Source: Bisporella sp. PMI_857
Taxonomy: Eukaryota > Ascomycota > Leotiomycetes > Helotiales > Helotiaceae
Reading direction: 5' to 3'
NCBI GenBank assembly: GCA_021307315.1
Contig: JAJSPD010000006.1
Span: 620,001-684,000 of the forward strand
Length of the DNA stretch: 64,000 bases
Shown: positions 12,837 through 24,500 of the stretch, in pieces
How the letters are laid out: each line of letters starts with the position of its first letter
Position numbering within the stretch: position 1 is the first letter of the stretch
Translations under genes and position numbers: made by a program
Notes under the pieces: model-generated
What the model saw: only the letters and a program-made list of their open reading frames with translations
Told to the model about the DNA's origin: nothing
Databases searched by the model: none

Positions 12837-14702
12837 TTATATAGCCTTGGTGCGTGAGAACAAACTGCTGTAGACAGCATCCACAACAGGCGTAGCGCTG
12901 ATCATTCGTCCACCAAAATATCTTCCGTTGAGGCCTTTGATAGCATTCTCTCCTCCTTGGACTCGATCGAACTTGAGGTAGATATCTCCTTGGGAATTTG
13001 ATCTAAAGAAATGTGAACAACATGGCCATATTTCTCTTCTGCTTCAGCTTTAACGTCATCCTCGAGTTCTTTCTCCCAGTTATCACCTTCTTCCCTATAC
13101 ATGCATTAATATTAGTGTTACATAAAGGTGTGAAAGACTTACTCTGTGGGATCAAACATATTCTTGAGCACAACGCATCTGCTGGCCATGTTAACATTGA
13201 CAGGCAAAGCCTTGGCCTCAGTCTTTGGCTTAAGCACCTCGCGTCTTTCAGTGCGGCCGTTGTGTGGAGGTTCATCTGTTCTGGCAAGTTTCCGCATCAA
13301 TGCATCACGACTATAGTTGTTGAAATTTACTCCACCGACATCGGTATCATCTAAAGCACTGGCACCACCTGCACCTTTATCATTATCGCGACCACCCGCG
13401 CGGTCAAAATTACTACCACCAATTGCCTGCGCACCACGTCCACCAGCGCCAGAAAATGCAGATCCCTGGAATTGTTGTTGGTGGCTCTGTCCTTGGAATC
13501 TCTGTAAAAGACTGGCGGTAGACTCGGGAGTGAACTTATCGTTTCCAAGACCAACACGAATTGGTCTACCTGCTAGATCAAAACCATTCATCTTCTCTAG
13601 CGCTTCACGGGCTTGAGCAGGATCACGGAATCTATTGTTATTAGCGTCATATATGAAACACATTGCAGTTGTACTTACTGGACGAATCCATACCCTCTAC
13701 TGCGACCTTGTTCTTCCTTCTGAAGTTGAACAAACTCTAGCTCACCAAAAGGTTCGAAGACGTTCTGTAGATCGCTTTCAGTAATGCTGAAATGAATATT
13801 ACCAACATAAAGGCGATGGAACGGGATCGAGTTCGGGTTGTTACCCGTAGCCTCAGGATTGCGAACTTGTCGATTTTTCTCGGCTTCGGTGAGCTGAGCA
13901 ATGATAGGAATCCCTAGGAGTTTCTGTCCAGTGAGTTGGATAGCAGCAGGTACCGATTCTTCATTCTTGAACTCAACATAACCAACACTAGGCAACGTGT
14001 TGTCAGCATAATTCAGTGTAGAGGAGTACATACCCTTTCGATCTTCGCTCACTCTGTCTTTCACAATTTGTGCTTCCTTAACGGGGCCAACCTTTTCAAA
14101 GAATTTGATGAGCTCCTTGGTACGTAGACGAGCTGCGAGTTGCTGAACAAACACAGTGCGACGGTCGCGTTCGTCTTCTGTTAAAGGAGGGGTACCTTCT
14201 CGCTTTGGACTTCTACTTGCTCGACGGCCGTTGCGACGTTCATCTCTTTGACCTGCATCTTCGTCTCGATCACGACGGTCTCTCGGGCGATAAGAGTTTC
14301 TTGGGCTCCTAGAACGTGAGCGTGCACGACCATTTCCTCTGTAGAAATCACCATCTCTGCTGTGGCGGCGTGCATTGTCCATGTCGTCTATCTCTTCTCG
14401 ACTTCTACTCCGACGCCTACCCTTACTGCTGCCATGAGCGCTGCCATGATCACTTGTAGGTGTTCCAATCAACTCCTTGTCTCCATTGGCTCTCTGCGAG
14501 ACCTCTCACGACTTCGATCTCTACGCTTGCGATCTCTGTCTCGAATCCTGCTACCATCACGGGTTCTGTCTCTGTCGCGGCGGTCGTTGCGTTCCGACTT
14601 GTGTCGATCGTCCGACTCCCTGGATCTGGAGGTGCCATTCTGATCCGCTTGGGCAGCATTCGCGGTAGAATCCAGAAGAGCTTCTATATCGTAAGATGAC
14701 AT
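12837..14702 (-). CDS. RNA-binding splicing factor, RBM39/CAPER (Rsd1) family
   Basis: Nuclear pre-mRNA splicing factor related to U2AF65. The N-terminal 130 residues are an RS/RD-rich arm. RRM1 follows with RNP2-like TVFVQQLAARL and RNP1-like SVGYVEFKNEE. RRM2 has RLYVGNIHFSI and the RNP1 core RGYGFVQF split by an intron (13632-13678). The C-terminal U2AF-homology motif domain starts at ASRCVVLKNMFDP, is interrupted by an intron (13095-13142), continues through WEKELEDDV and KYGHVVHISLD, and ends with NGRYFGGRMISA and SSLFSRTKA. Both introns have GTAAGT donors. Two one-base breaks are visible: near 14490-14500 in the RS arm, and near 13000 just after HVVHISLD, where the continuing domain jumps frame. 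With both ignored the order and length fit the family, and the stop is at 12837-12839. The family call is firm; the exact sequence at the breaks is not. Confidence 0.88.
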
Positions 14703-15309
14703 GATCTAGGTGGTCGCAGACTTTGTACTACCTGTACTTCTTTGCAATCGGAAATTACTAACGTAGCTGTGATGCGGATAATAAAACGAATGTGCGATGG
14801 CTGTGATGAATTGGAAGGGGTGGTGATTGTCGTTCAGAAAAGGATGGGCTGTGGGCAATTTTTCAAGACCAGATCAATTAGGCAGCGTTCCATTTTTCAC
14901 ACTAACCCAAAGAGGCTACGCAATGGTGAATCCCAAGTGGTCAGGGCGCGGTATATTAATATAATTGTGTTTCATGCACAAAAGATGATTGAACATGGAA
15001 ATGCGGCTTTTTTCAGCTGTCACCAAAATATAAATCATGCAGCAGACAGTCTTGATGGCCACATTCACAATACCCATATGTATAATAACTTCTGGTCCAG
15101 GATACAGGAACCGAATGGTACAGCATTAAATATTACAGGAGTTATAGTAGCCTCCCACTACCCCTAATGAGCAACTGCTGCCAGCAATGTCCGCAGGGCT
15201 AAACCCAACCAAACGCCACACTCTGCCTCGCTGAATTTCATTATCCATCATTCTTAACTGTGCCTGATTTTTAAGTTGGAAATACTATGTACAGGCTTTA
15301 GATGGCCCT
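14703..15309. other. Intergenic between splicing factor and fatty-acid hydroxylase
   Basis: About 600 bp holding the splicing-factor promoter on one side and the 3' flank of the hydroxylase gene on the other. The open frame 14742-15167 on the plus strand has no recognisable domain. Confidence 0.4.
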
Positions 15310-16521
15310 TTATACGCGCTTTGGAGGAGGAGCCAGCTCAGTCCCAAAGATTAAATCCCAGAATCGGCTGGTAACACCAAAGCCGTTCTCATAATCCATG
15401 TAGTGGTGTTGAAGGTGATACTTCTTTAGCTCTCTCCAGTAAGCTGGAAGAGTCTTGTGTGAAGGAAGTAGTGTGTTAGGTCATAGCATATGTAGCCAAA
15501 TATACCACCACAGAACACAGCAGTTGCTATGGACCAATTCCAATAAAACACGGTGTGAGCAAGCTTCCAGAACGGCCACGCAAGAGCCAAGAACAAAGTC
15601 GGCGGCATAACAAGTCTGAGTCTGTCCATTGGAAGATAATGGTGAATGCCATGAAGCAAAAATGTATGGTTAAGCGACTCTGTTATCGGGCAAGTAGCTG
15701 GACAAACATTAACAATATCACAATAAAAGGTAGGAGTATTGCTTACTTATCAAGATGAAATAGAAACCTGTGCAATATATATTCGACTAATGTCCATAAA
15801 AAGAGTCCCAAAAGCCAATAGGATGTCTCTTCAAATAAACTTGAGCAACCCTCCCTGGCGAGATATGTGCCATACATGACGGGAGGTAACCATACAATCG
15901 GTATGACCCACCAAGGTGTCTTAGTAAGAGGCTCGAGGAAGTTTCCGAACAACGGTGCAGATTCTCCTCCTTTATAATGGCGTGGACGTGTACTTGTTCG
16001 AGGTAGAAGTCCTTGCTGAACCCACCAAACCACACTTGCAAAATCAATGGCTTGTTCAAGTCCAAAAATTTGTGCTTCTGATAATCTGAAGTTGCATCTG
16101 TCTCCCTCGAAAGATCTGCTTCTGATGACATACCAGTGCTTGCGAAAATACCTTGGGCTGCGCCGTTCTCTTTGAGTTCTTGAATTCCATCCTTGGTCGG
16201 TGGTAGCGGGATGATTTGATCAGGAGTCGTGCTCTTGACCGCCGTATCCATGACCTTGTCTGTGACAACAAAGCCAACTAAAGACTCTTCAAGAATCTCA
16301 TACGCAGCCTCCGAGTGATCGTGAGAGACTTCATCCTTCAAAATCTGGGTAACATCTTTTCCTCCGTATTCCAATACCAGCTCCCCGCCTCCCGGATGAC
16401 TCTCCACGAAATCTGTCACGTCAAAGACGCGAGTGCCCATGGTGACATAGCAGCTCTCTTTTGTGTTATGAGCAGCAACCTCTGCCGCAAGAAAGGTTGG
16501 AAGGGTCCGAGAGGGCGACAT
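15310..16521 (-). CDS. scs7: Fatty-acid/ceramide 2-hydroxylase with cytochrome b5 domain (Scs7/Fah1)
   Basis: Endoplasmic-reticulum enzyme that adds a 2-hydroxyl group to the very-long-chain fatty acid of ceramide in sphingolipid synthesis. Residues about 9-85 form a cytochrome b5 domain with the heme-binding HPGG (FVESHPGGGELV) and a second His in the D-H-S segment. A linker is followed by the membrane-bound hydroxylase with its His-box metal ligands: VEYILHRFLFH, LHGIHHYLPMD, YDLTHYFLH and YHLQHHYMDYENGFG. The gene ends in a short basic tail (PPPKRV). One intron, 15698-15746, has a GTAAGC donor and CAG acceptor. Frame breaks occur near 15985 (after YLEQVH), at two T runs near 15650-15680, and near 15440 (AAG run). 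All fall in conserved sequence whose continuation is unmistakable in the next frame, so assembly error is likely. A CACGTG box lies about 284 bp upstream. Confidence 0.9.
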
Positions 16522-17420
16522 GATTGCGAAGTAGGATGAATTAAAGGAGTAGGCTTGAAGTAAGAAAATACTGGATCAAGACGAGCCAAATTGACTGCCG
16601 GCGAGTTATTGAAGGGGACCTAGAAATCTGCGCGGCAAGGAGGAGGAGGAGAGGAGGAGGAGGTTCTTGTACTGTAGAAAATAGGAGGATGGAAGTCGGA
16701 TAAGCACACGATAAACTCAGGAGATTTTGAGTCCATGTGGCGTGCCCCTGGTTCTATTTTCTGCGCCCGGATAGTCCGGGGAGTGGTCGGGAGATTGCAC
16801 TTCTCACGTGCAGGAACGGCCTTAAGTTGTTCCGCTGCGATTTGGGATGGTGCTCTCCTGCTGTGCAACAAAAGGCAATACTTAGCTTTTCCTATCGCAA
16901 CTGATATCTTCACATTGGAAATGTTTGACTAAAGCAAAAAATTAATTTACTTTTATGCAAAAATTAAGTCTGTGAAATTGCCTCATAATTCATAAAACAT
17001 TGGCGATCTATACAATAAAGGAAAAGAGTAATAGCTGTGTCCAAATCATCATCCTCTTTTACTTTGGTCGCCGGAGATGTTGTTGATACCTAATGTTTGA
17101 GGAACAAACAACTCCGGCTCAAATATGCCGAGATTAGTCAGCATAAGCCACGAGTGAGGGGCAATTCCAGTCGCAATTCCATGACGCTGATGCCAAGACT
17201 TTAGGTGTTGGTGTTGGCTTTCTGATTGTCTTTCGAGGGTTTCAGCAGCATGATTGTGGCTCAGATTTGTGATAGCTGACAAGCTTTGACACACGGGCAG
17301 TCTGCTTTATCACTGACTGCAGTCAAAATATTTCCCACATTTTTTCAAAGATCTTTACTTCTTATTATCGTGCTATCCCATCTTTGCAGGCTCTGCGCTT
17401 CGACTTGGAGCATCTTCAAT
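16522..17420. other. Divergent promoter region (scs7 / het-C)
   Basis: The two flanking genes are transcribed away from each other, so this 900 bp carries both promoters. It contains a purine-rich GAGGAGGAGG tract at about 16637-16663, CACGTG at 16805-16810, and an AT-rich stretch at 16920-17030. No gene is supported. Confidence 0.5.
16805..16810. promoter_or_regulatory. CACGTG E-box upstream of scs7
   Basis: A perfect CACGTG palindrome about 284 bp upstream of the scs7 start and about 610 bp upstream of het-C. It is the core site for bHLH factors such as Cbf1 and sterol-response regulators. The match to a lipid gene is suggestive only, since six-base sites occur by chance. Confidence 0.3.
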
Positions 17421-20078
17421 ATGGGCTCTCAAACCTCATTTGGATCGCTCGTCCTCACAGCTTGTTTGGTCCTTTTAATTCTCCCTTCGCCTGCTGCTGC
17501 CTTTGGTGCAGGCAATATCCCTTCAATTTCAACTATTGAAGGCCAAAATTTCCGTCATGGAGGTACTAGTCGATTCGACTGAAAACCATCACGTGTGAAG
17601 GCGCTGACATGATCACTAGATATTGAGGATATGCTTAAGACTATCGCTTTCATAAAAGGCCACAAATGGACTTCTATGATGGTGAAACGCGTTTATTTTG
17701 GCAATTGGTTACGAGACTATTCTCAAGCAGTTGATGTTGGCTCTTTGAAAGGCGTGAATGCAGCAACCATCCGCATTTTGGTATTATTAAATTCCTCCCG
17801 TGAAGTTTGATCATCTAACAAGTTAAGGTCTGGGTACTAAGCTTCTTGTCTTTTGGCTATTACTGGAAGAATTTGAGGTAACTGAAGAGCGTCTTGGAGT
17901 GTATCGCCCAGAAGAGCACATTGACAATCCCAAAGGGTACGCGGATGATAAAGACGCTCGGGATTATGATTCTCGACTTCGAGGTCCAGTTTCACAAGTT
18001 GAGCTGGAGGTAGACCCCAATACCGGCTTGAAAAACTATATAGCAAATGAAAATGGGGATGGGCCACTAGTGCTGGTTATGTGAAGTTCAGCCTTGAGAG
18101 AAGCATACATTTTGGGCGGCTTTACACGAATGGTTCAGGGCATCATAAAGGGAAAGAAGCGGACCTTTGCGAGGCTCTTCGATGTCTTGGCCAAGGACTG
18201 CACTGTCTAGAGGTAAGGCAAGTAATTAAAGAGCCTCTGACTCGGCTAACATATATAGGATTTCGGTGCACATACCAACTACGTTGAGTTGACTCTTCGT
18301 GAGCTTGGATACCATGATGTATTCCCCCATACTGGCGCCTCCACGGAAATGACTATTCGGGGTCGTCGTTTATATCCCCTAGTCACTGGTACTTTTGGAG
18401 CAGTTGACTTCTTGCATTCTGTATTAGGAGAAGCAACTGATCACTTCACACAAACTGAGGTAGAGGAAATGGACCTGGCTCTTTTGAATGCAGAGAAATT
18501 GCAAGGCCAAAATGATGGCAAGCGAGGCCTTTTTGGATCTGGTAACGATTTTGCAAGTCTTATTGGTCAAGTTCCTGGGCTCGGCGGTGGACTTGCAGAT
18601 TCAGCACGCGAGCTACAGACACGTTCAGCTGCTCAGGAGTACCAAAATTCTACTACGAGGAGCAGTATCAAAACTAGCTTCCAAGGTCCACCTGGGTCTC
18701 AAGGCGGTCCCCCTGGACCTGGGATTCCTGGAATGAGTCCGGATTTTGACCCGTGAAGACAGCAAAACAGATTTATCCGATCCTAGAGTTTAGGGACCGT
18801 GTTGTCAAGGCTATCAGCTCTACTATTGCTAAAATACCTGGCCTTGAAGCTCTAGTTGACAAGATCAGCGAGACTCTGACGGTATTCATCTTGTCCTTGC
18901 TTGCTCCATTTGTCCGACCAATCATAGATGCTGTATCTAAGTCACTAAAAGAAGGCTCAACCGGCGTAGTTGAAGCTAGGTGAGTTCATTTTCTGCCTGA
19001 TCTCTGCGAGATGCTAATCAAAATCTAGTGCCAATTCACAATTTGAGCCTTGGAATGATCCGTATTGCACAAATCCGACACACTCCATGTTATCGAAGGA
19101 TCATTTCTCGAATAAACTTAATGGAGTTGCTGGTCGCGTGGCAACTACCATCTTACAATATGTTACTCCGTGAGTCACAATCTCCATTCTCAGATTTTGA
19201 TACTGATACGTACAGACGTGTATATACGCTTGGGAGAATCCGGGCGTCCCCATCCAGGAGATAATGCGAGATATAGTTCGCGTGTTCCACCATCCAGCAC
19301 TCAGAGATGAGCATCTTGAGCTTCATCGAAACATGTTCAACACTGTCAAGAAGTGGGTGGAGGAACAGCCAGATCGAAATAGTCTTAATCACGTCCTATC
19401 ATCTGCATCTGTGAAAGCAGGTCGCAACCATGCTGGAGGAGAGAAGTCTAGGGATATGCACGATCATGGAAGTCTTGGTGGTCACGGCAAGACTTCTGGT
19501 TCTTTGTGGGGGAAATTAGGTCCCGCGATCTAGATTCGCTACAAGGAGATGACGGGAATCCTAACAAGGCCTACCTTTCGTCGCCACAGCCAGGCTCCCC
19601 TGCATTCCCAGCACAAGACTTTGGTTACGGAAACAACAGTTCTTATAGACCAAACTCGCGGGGTGGACATCTAAATCCTGAGCAGCAGTTCGGAGGCTAT
19701 CAAGGCGGACCTCCTCCATCTTCATATCAACAACAATATAATTCTAGTTACGGACAAGAGCCACCATCTTTCGGGATGCCTCCTGGACCGCCTGAATTTC
19801 AGCAGCAGTCCTACTCCCAAGGTCAGCCACCATATAGTGGTTATCAAGGCGAGGGAAACTACTATCAACAGGGTCCTCCGCCACCCACGGACTGGCAACA
19901 TGGCCATCCTCCGCCTGGAAATTGGCAGCAAGGACCGCCTCCCGGAGAGTGGCAACAAGGCCCACCGCAACCTCCTTATCCTGATTATCCACCTCAACAA
20001 CCGCCTCACCAACCGCCCCACGGAGGTTACCCAGGAGGAGGATATCCAGGCAGCGGGTATCATGGCAGCGGATACTAG
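17421..20078 (+). CDS. het-C: Heterokaryon incompatibility protein HET-C (Neurospora type)
   Basis: Homologue of the Neurospora HET-C family, a secretory-pathway or plasma-membrane protein; allelic differences trigger vegetative incompatibility there. The ATG at 17421 opens a clear signal peptide (hydrophobic core SLVLTACLVLLILPSPAAAF, then GAGNIPSI). Family landmarks follow in order: HKWTSMMVKR, FGNWLRDYSQAVDVG, the exon YRPEEHIDNPKGYADD, SIHFGRLYTNG, EALRCLGQGLH, then VFPHTG, VTGTFGAVDFLHSVLGEATD, and a helical membrane-associated segment (VFILSLLAPFVRPIIDAV). The C-terminus is Pro/Gly/Gln/Tyr-rich with repeats of the form PPPGxWQQGPP. Introns include 17563-17619 and others near 17785, 18215-18258 and 18981-19027. 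Frame breaks are seen near 17866, 18060, 18755, 19200 and 19520, each continuing in another frame with family sequence. The family call is secure. Confidence 0.9.
19690..20075 (+). repeat. Pro/Gly/Gln/Tyr-rich repeats in the HET-C tail
   Basis: The last 125 codons of het-C contain imperfect repeats such as GGPPPSSYQQQ, GPPPPTDWQHG, PPPGNWQQGPP and PPGEWQQGPP, then GGYPGGGYPGSGYHGSGY. Low-complexity tails of this type are prone to unequal crossing-over and length change. Confidence 0.7.
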
Positions 20079-20762
20079 AGTGTAGTCTCTAATTAGGATA
20101 TATATAATAGCCGTTTCTTAAATCGGAACATATTCTGCCAGCAGAAGATAGGTAGGCAGCATTTAGGGTATGAGGAAATGGCTCGATAAGCATAGGAAAA
20201 TGCCACGGTTCATATTTTTCAGTCTTATTTGGGCGCTCTTGTCAAATACATACCGATTTAATTTGCGTGGCAATACGGCCTGCATTGAGCATTCAGTTAG
20301 CCTTTTTTCTTTACAAAATTCATAGCGAGACAAAAAAGCTCACTCTATGATCTAGATTCGAAAGTTAACTAACAACATTCTTGTTTCAGCAACAGCCCTT
20401 GCTCACCGGTCAGTCACAGGGTCTTCACCCTCACCTTCAAGTATTACGCCTCATTGTATACCTTGCTTACAGCTGTGTGGAAATGTCACAACGCATACAG
20501 CCCGTCTCTCTGGTGAGAAATAAGAGGCTGATCTTAATGTATATCGTTTCTTTTACCGCAATTGTACATTGATTTTTGATTTTTTTTAATAAAAGTGAGA
20601 AGTAGGTTCATTTTATAGATAGTAAGTCTGTGAAACTGCTTCAGAGTTCAACGAACATTGATGAATATATGGTAAAGTGAAAAACAAGAGCCGAATCAAA
20701 AATCAGCTTCTAATTTCTCAGTAGGGGTGTCTTGCGTCTCTCCCATCTACCCACAGCACAAA
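20079..20762. other. Intergenic
   Basis: About 680 bp after het-C, AT-rich with a T/A run near 20575-20590. No gene was recognised. Confidence 0.5.
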
Positions 20763-23052
20763 ATGCGTTTAATATGCCAATATCTGCTGGAGAATCCTTC
20801 ACTCTTATCGACCGAGACTTTCAAGTGGAAGGCACGATATATCATGCCATCGTCATCGCCCGCAATTGCCTTTGCTGCAAACCGCATAGATGGCAAGTGC
20901 AAAGAAAATAACCCTGCTTTCATTATCCGGGCTTCTCTTCTTGAGAAAACAATACAGCTCTTTACAACTTCATTGTCATAACATCGCACTATCTTCATGC
21001 ATACTATTTTTTTGGACTGCATCGTAATGGCCCCAATTTTGATGCCCGTTGCCAAGCACTCATCTCAGGTGCTCTCGAAGATACCCAGTATGCTTGTACA
21101 TCTTTTGAGGAATTCTTGGTGCCTATAGTCACTGAACCAACAATAAGCCATCTTTTTCGTGGGGAGCTCAAAAACCCACTTCAGAATGGCTCGACGGACG
21201 TGATTGTGAAATATATATCGCAGACTGGTGACTCAACATCAGGGGAAGATCTTCTTCAACACCTTTATGTAAGTAGGTAGCACAGCAAGTACGCACATTC
21301 AACTGCCTGATTTATACTAAGTGGACAAATAGGAAGTCGAGAAATTCATACTCAACGCACTTATAGAGAACGATATCCCTTATGCCACGAAATCTTGTAT
21401 TACTGAAACTCCTCGTCCTCTAAGCTTTCATAATAGGTTCTTCAGTACACAGGTCTACGAAAACATCCCGGCACGGATAACATCAAAGAAGCCCTTACTT
21501 CTAAAGCCAACCAACCAGCATCTCTTTTGTCGGCCAGAGTCTTGCTCGGTGGGCCTGCAGAGTTCCACGGTGCGCTTATCAAAGATCTTCCTGACTACAT
21601 AAAGGAAAACCTGAGCTGGAGGAGGTCCGAACATGTTCGGATTCGAAAGGCACTGGATGAAGCTACGAAGTAAGCTCTCCAGACGCTTGTTTCCTATAAA
21701 CAAATTTTCTGGCTTTGTTTTTGATATTGTATAGAAAAATGTTACTAAACAAGTGTACGAAATAGACTCTTTCCTATACTCGAACAGGATGAGATTCGGG
21801 CCGCAATAGCGGCTTTCGTTCGAAAACAAGAAGAAGAGTATGTGGAAAAAGCGAAGCTATGCAAAAAAAGATAGTTCCGTGCCCGTGTTTGCCTCCTGTA
21901 AACTGAATTGGCATTGATAATGGTTGCATAGGATCAATAATCGAGAGAGATATCAGCTAGTTCATGGATGGTTTCGGGCATCAAAGTAAGTCATGCATGA
22001 GTGGGACCACCAGTGGGTATCATTGCTCATATCGACGTTTTGAGCTGTTGTTATGTGCCCAGCAACCACGAACAAGGACGCCCTCATGAAGCATACTTTA
22101 AGGGTAACCTAACTCAAGTCATAGTATTATCATCTCTCTTGGGCGTACGACCAGAGATACGAATCGAGTGTGGATTGTAAACTGGGAGCATTGTCATTCT
22201 GGCTCATACACGGTGGATCTAGGTAAGTGTTCTCAGCTATCACTGCACCTAATTTTCGCCAATAATGTATTCAGGCCGGATGATAGCCGACCTGCTTATA
22301 ATAAAAGAATATGAGGCAAAGGAGGTAAGCAACTTGAGCATTTTCCACTTCTGAATGACCATTCATACCATATCGCATCGCGACTTTTAGAGCGCATCTT
22401 CTGGAGCTGCAGATTCAGTTGTATTGCTTCTCTGTGGTTTTGAAACTAAGTGATCTCGATGAAACTTGGGTAGTTTGATTCGGCTTGGCCCTAAAGCATA
22501 CACTACGTGACTAGATAGATCCTGCACAAAATCTCGTCGGAAGAACTAGATAATACTAATTGCTTATGATAGAGCGAAAAAACATAACCATATTCATGGA
22601 AGCTTTCATATCCAGGTATACAGCAAGGAAACGAAACGAATACAGCCGTGTATGTGCAACCTCGAAGTAGTGCGAACAACGCAGTGTATTAATTTGCGTA
22701 GACACACGAGATAGTTACCTGGATTGGCGTATACCTGATCTGCTACGGTGTGGAAAATATACTAGATTCAGAAGGCCAAGAGAAAGCATTAGAGTTACAA
22801 AAACTGGTTGGACTTGGACGAGATTACCTTTATCACTTAGGGAAAAGAAACCTGGAGTTCTTCAACGGTCAGGAATGGGTCGTGGTTTCGACTCAGGCAG
22901 GGGATGGCAGAGGATCCATTGTAACCATTCCGAAGTCATTAGAAGCATCAAATACGAATCTTCAAAGCTCTAGAAGCTTTGTTTCACTCACCGAACAAGT
23001 CCAAATTGACCGTCAGATTTCACAAAGATTTGTTGATAAAAATAATTCTTGA
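20763..23052 (+). CDS. APH-fold phosphotransferase-like protein, catalytic motifs altered
   Basis: Multi-exon gene resembling the fungal 'phosphotransferase enzyme family' (aminoglycoside-phosphotransferase fold). Visible in order: an N-lobe strand with the expected Lys (STDVIVKYI, about 21190), a helix YEVEKFILNAL after an intron (about 21267-21331), IPYAT, and the hinge-like QVYENIPGTDNIKEAL around a frame break near 21465. Then come LLSARVLLGG and LVHGWFRAS at the catalytic-loop position (about 21960). The metal-loop position reads WIVNWEHC (about 22170), followed by TVDLGRMIADL across an intron, and a C-terminal helical part (IGVYLICYG..., GRDYLYHLGKR). Canonical members have HGD and DWE where this has HGW and NWE. 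Breaks occur near 20830, 20940, 21465 and elsewhere, so the HGW change could itself be an indel artefact. The true start is uncertain. Confidence 0.5.
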
Positions 23053-23342
23053 ATTGTGAAATGCATCACCAGTGACTATTCGAGCCAGCGTATGGCGCGT
23101 GCTGGCTTCCTTCAAGATATTATACCTCCATATCATATCCTCTGAATAAATCACTACCCCTTAGAGAATCACCAGGTCTGACAGGAACAAAGCGTCACGC
23201 TTCTCGTCGTAAAAAAGTCACTCCTGTGTCATTATCCCCGTCCGATATATGCCTCCCTCGTTGCTGGCTACCATCCCCCATCAATAGCAATATCCCATAC
23301 CCAATGACATATATATAGAGGTAGAGAACCATGCTTATAGGA

Positions 23343-23818
23343 TCGATATCACATCATTAGCCTCAGCCCGCGAGAACGCCTCCTCGGGATACACGGCCGC
23401 GAACGCGGGATCTGGCGCGTTGGCGATGAAGGAGGCGTCCGAAGTGGTTTCCCTGGGGGGCGGGCTCGAGATCGAGGATATCGATGGCGTTGCTGGATGT
23501 GCTGGGTGTGGGGATTCGGATCGAGGGATGGTATGGGATGTGGTGGTGGTGGTGGTGGATGATATTGTTTATTTTGTTTATTACGAGGGGGATTTGTATG
23601 AAGGGATAAGAACACTGTTGATATTGAGAATAGGAAATGAGTGGGCAGATTGGAAGAGGTGGCTTAGGCGACTTGACGGGCAGATGGGGAACGGGCCATG
23701 ATTTTTCCTTGTGGATTGAATATCTCTCGAGGGAGTGGCTGAGATGAATATGCGTAGGTGAATTAGGCGATCGGTTATTGAATATCCCATTCTTATAATA
23801 TGATATTGAATAATTCAC
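23343..23818 (-). CDS. Small unknown ORF with His run and acidic C-terminus
   Basis: Unrecognised. The minus strand from 23818 reads through a low-complexity part that includes six His in a row (about 23550) and then LDILDLEPAP. After a break near 23447, the next frame gives a plausible acidic C-terminus (DASFIANAPDPAFAAVYPEEAF...) ending at the stop 23343-23345. It could be the last exon of the gene upstream at 23905-24500. The plus strand also has an open frame here, but it is a Val run complementary to the His run. Confidence 0.3.
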
Positions 23819-23904
23819 TTAGTGCTTAGCTTTCCTTGCGATGACCATGAAGGGCTGAATGCAATGAGCAGACCTTGCTGAGACCTGCCCTTTTGCGGAA
23901 GCAC

Positions 23905-24500
23905 TTAGATCTGAGCCCACGCCTCTATCCTCCAGAAGCACGCATGATTCTCGCACCACAATACATCTTCTCCCACCAACCTTTCCCATGTCTCTCCGTT
24001 CCCAATCTCGATCCCGCTGCCCTCGGGCCGGATACAGTTCTCTGCATCCCACTCGTCCATAGTCTCCCATCTTCCATCAACATGGGTTCTTTCTTGTTGA
24101 CTTCAAACTTCCTATTCCGGAGACCGGTCAACGCATAATACCGGTATTGGAGCGGATTCTTGGAAGCAGCTTCTTGAGAAAGACGAGTGTTTGGAGACGC
24201 GGATGATAGCCGGAAAGGATTGCATGGAAAAATCAGTTTCGTTGAAGCGGACGGATAGAGCAGATGCGGCGGCGAGGAAGGACGTGATGATTGCGTTCGC
24301 GGGTCGCGGGTCATTTTTCAGAGGAATAAAGGTCTGCTCCAGTGGGAGCATAGGTAGGATGTGTAGGAAGGAGAGTGGAATCGCCCGTTGGCAGCAGAAA
24401 GGGTCCACTAAGTGGTCGAAAGGGCTTCTCCCGGAGGATCCTGCCTCAGATGTAACAGGCTGGATTAGATGTGGTGGATGTGAACGCACCTGCAAGCCTG
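23905..24500 (-). CDS. Uncharacterised protein with Trp/Cys-rich C-terminus, frame breaks
   Basis: Unrecognised family. Coding sense on the minus strand runs from about 24390 (ANAIITSFLAAASAL, DFSMQSFPAII) to YRYYALTGLRNRKFEVNKKEP at about 24100. It then shifts frame to DEWDAENCIRPEGSGIEIG and ends WERLVGEDVLWCENHACFW...AWAQI before the stop at 23905-23907. The concentration of Trp, Cys and acidic residues in the last 40 codons is unlike random sequence. At least two single-base breaks are needed. Neither start nor possible introns were resolved. Confidence 0.35.

Noticed and set aside
23420..23701. Plus-strand ORF with Val run
   Set aside because: It is the complement of the His-run region; the minus strand gives a more protein-like ending.
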